Shown piece by piece: positions 14,043 through 16,232 of a stretch of DNA of 16,232 bases. Within the stretch, counting starts at the first letter, position 1, and each line of letters begins with the position of its first letter. This DNA comes from UBA5972 sp964600965 (GTDB taxonomy: Bacteria > Pseudomonadota > Alphaproteobacteria > Rhodobacterales > Rhodobacteraceae), in contig CAZRLO010000063.1 in NCBI GenBank assembly GCA_964600965.1, positions 1-16,232 on the forward strand. Direction: 5' to 3'. The position numbers and the translations under genes are program-made. The notes below the pieces were generated by a model. That model worked only from the letters and a program-made list of their open reading frames with translations. It did no database searches and was not told the origin of the DNA.

Positions 14043-14459
14043 CTACAATTGCCGACAGGTACCGGTCGCCTGGAGTGTCCCGTAATTCCCCGTGATCGAA
14101 GACAGATGCGCCACGGTGTGACCGTCTTGATAGATGCGATATGACATGCGACTTTTGACGATTCTTCCCTGTTTGTCGGTCGCGGTTTTTGTCCAGATAT
14201 AGGCGGTGAATTCCGGTGCGGTGGTGATTTCCGCGATGCCGTCGGGCGTCGCCCAACCCGCCGCCCAGCCGCGCTGGATCAGTCGTTTTTCGGTGTCGGC
14301 AAAAAACTTTTCGCCCAGATAGGAGGCAACGACGGCGTCCTGATTTCGCTGGGTATGGCCAAGCTGGCCATAACTTTCAAATGCGCACAGGTACTTGGCG
14401 GCAAAGACGGGTTGCGCCATGAAAACGCTTATCAATGTTGCAATCAACGCATTTCGCAC
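14043..14459 (-). CDS. Secreted protein of unknown function, GTG start
   Basis: This 138-residue protein is unrecognised. The GTG at 14459 is chosen because AAAGGAA lies six bases upstream and it gives a clean signal peptide MRNALIATLISVFMAQPVFA before AKYLC; the in-frame ATG at 14480 has no ribosome-binding site and would put acidic residues before the signal. The mature domain of about 118 residues starts AKYLCAFESYGQ and ends GTLQATGTCRQL, with one Cys at each end, as in the 109-residue neighbour. Between them are YIWTKTATDKQGR and SRMSYRIYQDGHT. It converges with the 117-residue gene, 59 bases apart. A candidate promoter lies at 14496-14524. Confidence 0.75.
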   Translation of the reverse strand: MRNALIATLISVFMAQPVFAAKYLCAFESYGQLGHTQRNQDAVVASYLGEKFFADTEKRLIQRGWAAGWATPDGIAEITTAPEFTAYIWTKTATDKQGRIVKSRMSYRIYQDGHTVAHLSSITGNYGTLQATGTCRQL

Positions 14460-14495
14460 AGCAAATTCCTTTGCATCCATAAGGTGTTCGTTGCG

Positions 14496-14524
14496 AGACA
14501 AGATCACCATTGTTGATGGGTCAA
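14496..14524 (-). promoter_or_regulatory. Putative promoter of the 138-residue secreted protein
   Basis: On the minus strand TTGACC (14519-14524) is followed after 17 bases by TTGTCT (14496-14501). The predicted start near 14489 leaves about 30 nucleotides to the GTG start but only about 9 to the ATG at 14480, which supports the GTG. The -35 is part of a CCTTGACCTTGACC direct repeat. Confidence 0.4.
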
Positions 14525-14631
14525 GGTCAAGGGGTGCGTCGGTCGGTGTGCCCGACTTTACACTTCCCGTTCTCCCGGTGTGAAGCGGTGCTGTCAAGAC
14601 ACTGCGACGTCAATGCGACATGCCGAAATCC

Positions 14632-14910
14632 TCAAAGAATTTCGGGGCGCTTTCTTTTGAAGAAAAGCGTCCCGGGCGGGGCGGTCAACCATCGGATCGG
14701 CGCGCGATTGCAGAAGATGACGAACTGGCCCGAATTTTCCGCAACGCGATACCCGCGCCGGTCGATTTCGGCCATGAAGCGCCCCATCCCCGCAAACCGC
14801 TCAACATCCCGTGCCTTGCGCCGGATCACGCCGCCCTGCTGCACGGCCTTGGAGGTGAAGAGGTCCATCAGCCAGACCTCGGGCGAAAGCGGAGAGTTGT
14901 GGTTTTGCAT
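14632..14910 (-). CDS. Short conserved alphaproteobacterial protein (often mislabelled phosphoribosylanthranilate isomerase)
   Basis: This 92-residue soluble protein has a central core SPEVWLMDLFTSKAV, then GGVIRRKARDVERFAG, then EIDRRGYRVAENSGQFVIFCN and APIRWL. I recall short alphaproteobacterial proteins with the pattern GGVVRR-x-RD-x-E followed by RRG-x-x-x-x-ENAGQ-x-VIFCN, annotated as N-(5'-phosphoribosyl)anthranilate isomerase. At under half the length of TrpF it cannot be a complete TIM barrel, so that name is not used here. No signal peptide is seen. The ATG at 14910 has no good ribosome-binding site. An internal ATG (MDLFTS) has GAGG upstream but would lose the conserved SPEVWL. Function unknown. 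Confidence 0.72.
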   Translation of the reverse strand: MQNHNSPLSPEVWLMDLFTSKAVQQGGVIRRKARDVERFAGMGRFMAEIDRRGYRVAENSGQFVIFCNRAPIRWLTAPPGTLFFKRKRPEIL

Positions 14911-14990
14911 GAACGCATGGTGGGGGTAGATTGTTAAGGGCCAATAAATATGGTGGAGGCGGTTTGTTTTCGCTGATGGGTGGATTTGGA

Positions 14991-15008
14991 ATGCAGCGCA
15001 TGCAGCGC
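14991..15008 (+). repeat. Tandem 9-bp direct repeat ATGCAGCGC x2
   Basis: ATGCAGCGC at 14991-14999 is repeated at once at 15000-15008 and followed by ACCC. It lies in the 190-base interval between the 92-residue protein and the membrane protein gene; otherwise I see no RNA gene or clear promoter there. Confidence 0.7.
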
Positions 15009-15100
15009 ACCCAACCGGCGGATGCAACGACTGTAGGTTGGCAATTATCCCACCTGTCCACTATCGGATCGGTGCAGTTTTCGCCACGCAGCGATTGAAG

Positions 15101-15616
15101 ATGTTGTATTCGCTGAAAAAAAATTATGCTTCTGTCATGCTGCAAAAATCACAGGCCGAGAAGGAGACACTATTCCCAAACTCCGCGCAGTCGGCCAATG
15201 CGGCTAGAGCTCAATATTTCAAAGACGTTCATTTGGCCGAACACTCGGTTTTCTGGAACCGCTTCATCGCATTTAGCGCCCTTAGCGCAAGTCTTCTTGT
15301 GTCAATCGACGCCATTCTTTCGCCGGAATGGGTTTCGGGCGCGGGGCTGTTCTTATCTTTGATTTGGCTATTTGTTCAATTCAAAAGCCGTGGTGATGCT
15401 TCGCAGTGGAAACCGTCTTTTCACGCAACCCGTAAAGTTGCGGGTTTTTTTAAGAATGAACAGGAAAGGATTGATTACTTGGATCCTGCAGTCGACGACG
15501 TATCCGCAGATAAACGAAAGAGGTTTTGGCAATTTACCACACTGGACATGGGTGCAATTGTTCCCGTTGCAGTTGCGATATTCTGGATTTCCGAATTGAT
15601 TCGGCGCACAAGTTAG
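15101..15616 (+). CDS. Membrane protein of unknown function, more AT-rich than its neighbours
   Basis: From the ATG at 15101 the protein has 171 residues. A charged N-terminal region of about 50 residues leads into two close hydrophobic segments (RFIAFSALSASLLVSIDAIL and GAGLFLSLIWLFVQF). A cytosolic-type loop of about 70 charged residues follows, then a third segment near the C-terminus (GAIVPVAVAIFWISELI) and RRTS. This resembles small two-plus-one helix membrane proteins of unknown role; I cannot assign a family. The start is uncertain: TTG at 15038 and ATG at 15137 are alternatives, and none has a good ribosome-binding site. Its base composition is visibly more AT-rich than the window and a terminator-like hairpin lies inside it, both suggesting recent acquisition. 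It converges with uvrB, six bases apart. Confidence 0.7.
   Translation: MLYSLKKNYASVMLQKSQAEKETLFPNSAQSANAARAQYFKDVHLAEHSVFWNRFIAFSALSASLLVSIDAILSPEWVSGAGLFLSLIWLFVQFKSRGDASQWKPSFHATRKVAGFFKNEQERIDYLDPAVDDVSADKRKRFWQFTTLDMGAIVPVAVAIFWISELIRRTS
15425..15451 (+). other. Terminator-like hairpin with seven T inside a coding sequence
   Basis: AACCCG (15427-15432) can pair with CGGGTT (15441-15446), or GCAAC (15425-15429) with GTTGC (15437-15441). Seven T follow at 15445-15451. It has the form of an intrinsic terminator but lies within the membrane protein frame, about 165 bases before its stop. The codons GGT TTT TTT also form a U-rich slippery run. Confidence 0.5.
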
Positions 15617-15622
15617 AAAGAC

Positions 15623-16232
15623 TCAATAAGACTTCCTCCGTTTCCCTTTTCCCGCCCTACTCCCAGCCTTCCCTGCCATCGACCGCCCGCTAACTGCAGC
15701 CTCCCCCGCTGCCGCCACCGCCGCCTGCCGGGCCAGCGGGTCGTCGGCCACGGCCAGTTCCACCGCTTCCAGCCGCTTGACCTCGTCCCTGATCCGCGCC
15801 GCTTCCTCAAATTCCAAATTCTCCGCCGCTTTCAGCATCGCCGCGCGCAGCCCTTCCAGATGCGCGGACAGATTGGCGCCGACCAAAGGTTTCTCTACCT
15901 TCGCCGTCACCCGCGCCTGATCGGTGTCGCCTGCATAAAGCCCTGATAACACGTCGGAAACGTTCTTTTTGACCGTTTCGGGCGTGATCCCATGCAGCGT
16001 ATTATACGCCGCCTGTTTTTCGCGACGCCGGTTGGTTTCGTTGATCGCCCGCTCCATGCTTCCGGTGATGCGGTCGGCATACATGATCACCCGCCCGTCC
16101 ACATTCCGCGCCGCCCGCCCGGTCGTCTGGATCAGCGAGGTTTCCGACCGCAAAAACCCCTCCTTATCCGCGTCCAGAATGGCCACCAGCCCGCATTCGG
16201 GAATATCCAGCCCCTCGCGCAGCAGGTTGATG
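15623..16232 (-). CDS. uvrB: Excinuclease ABC subunit B, C-terminal part (5' end outside the window)
   Basis: UvrB is the DNA-damage-verifying helicase of nucleotide excision repair, acting with UvrA and UvrC. The visible 202 or so codons start in INLLREGLDIPE, corresponding to helicase motif V, and continue with SETSLIQTTGRAARN (motif VI) and GRVIMYADRITGSMERAI. The UVR motif that binds UvrC follows in AAENLEFEEAARIRDEVKRLE. After it there is an extension of about 45 residues rich in Ala, Lys and Arg (ending GKGKRRKSY), of a kind common in alphaproteobacterial UvrB. In place of the usual hydrophobic residue after IPE, this copy reads CGLVAILDADKEGFLRS, still a standard motif. The stop TGA is at 15623-15625, six bases from the stop of the convergent membrane protein gene. 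Confidence 0.97.
   Translation of the reverse strand, partial: INLLREGLDIPECGLVAILDADKEGFLRSETSLIQTTGRAARNVDGRVIMYADRITGSMERAINETNRRREKQAAYNTLHGITPETVKKNVSDVLSGLYAGDTDQARVTAKVEKPLVGANLSAHLEGLRAAMLKAAENLEFEEAARIRDEVKRLEAVELAVADDPLARQAAVAAAGEAAVSGRSMAGKAGSRAGKGKRRKSY

Noticed and set aside
1..16232. CRISPR arrays, tRNA or rRNA genes, insertion sequences, prophage or known defence operon
   Set aside because: No regularly spaced repeats, cloverleaf-like segments, transposase motifs or phage structural genes could be found on reading both strands.

Overview
The window looks like a chromosomal segment of a GC-rich alphaproteobacterium, most likely of the Rhodobacterales (Roseobacter/Paracoccaceae) type. 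Reasons: a class I lysyl-tRNA synthetase, gatC-gatA amidotransferase genes, a class A RNase P RNA, promoters with a near-perfect TTGAC -35 box and a weak -10 box, and a beta-helix protein with a conserved N-terminus that I recall from Rhodobacterales genomes. No phage, IS element, CRISPR array, tRNA or rRNA was found.

Left part (1-5052, almost all minus strand): a Tat-exported agmatine-deiminase-family protein (cut by the window edge), ribosomal protein L33 (rpmG) with a clear terminator, a small secreted Cys-containing protein, RNase P RNA (rnpB), an AmpD-type N-acetylmuramoyl-L-alanine amidase, an Excalibur-domain lipoprotein, and gatA and gatC. Read in the transcription direction the order is gatC, gatA, lipoprotein, ampD, rnpB, small secreted protein, rpmG, deiminase. 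The rnpB promoter appears to lie inside the last codons of ampD.

Middle part (5246-12438): a UPF0173 metal-dependent hydrolase (+) whose stop codon overlaps that of a TerB-like protein (-); lysK (+); a DUF4864 exported protein (+); a four-helix inner-membrane protein (-); a 764-residue pectate-lyase-like right-handed beta-helix protein (+) with a strong terminator; and a sugar-phosphate isomerase/epimerase-like TIM-barrel protein (+).

Right part (12439-16232) is the most accessory-looking stretch. It has four small secreted proteins of unknown function in both orientations (one pair is an operon, and a ten-G run lies in the divergent intergenic region). These are followed by a short conserved alphaproteobacterial protein often mislabelled as phosphoribosylanthranilate isomerase, a visibly more AT-rich membrane protein of unknown function with a terminator-like hairpin inside its coding sequence, and the 3' part of uvrB (-).

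The core genes cover translation (gatCA, lysK, rpmG, rnpB), cell-wall recycling (ampD) and DNA repair (uvrB). No known defence system or complete accessory pathway could be recognised. The best candidates for something undescribed are the small secreted protein cluster and the orphan tail-spike-like beta-helix protein.
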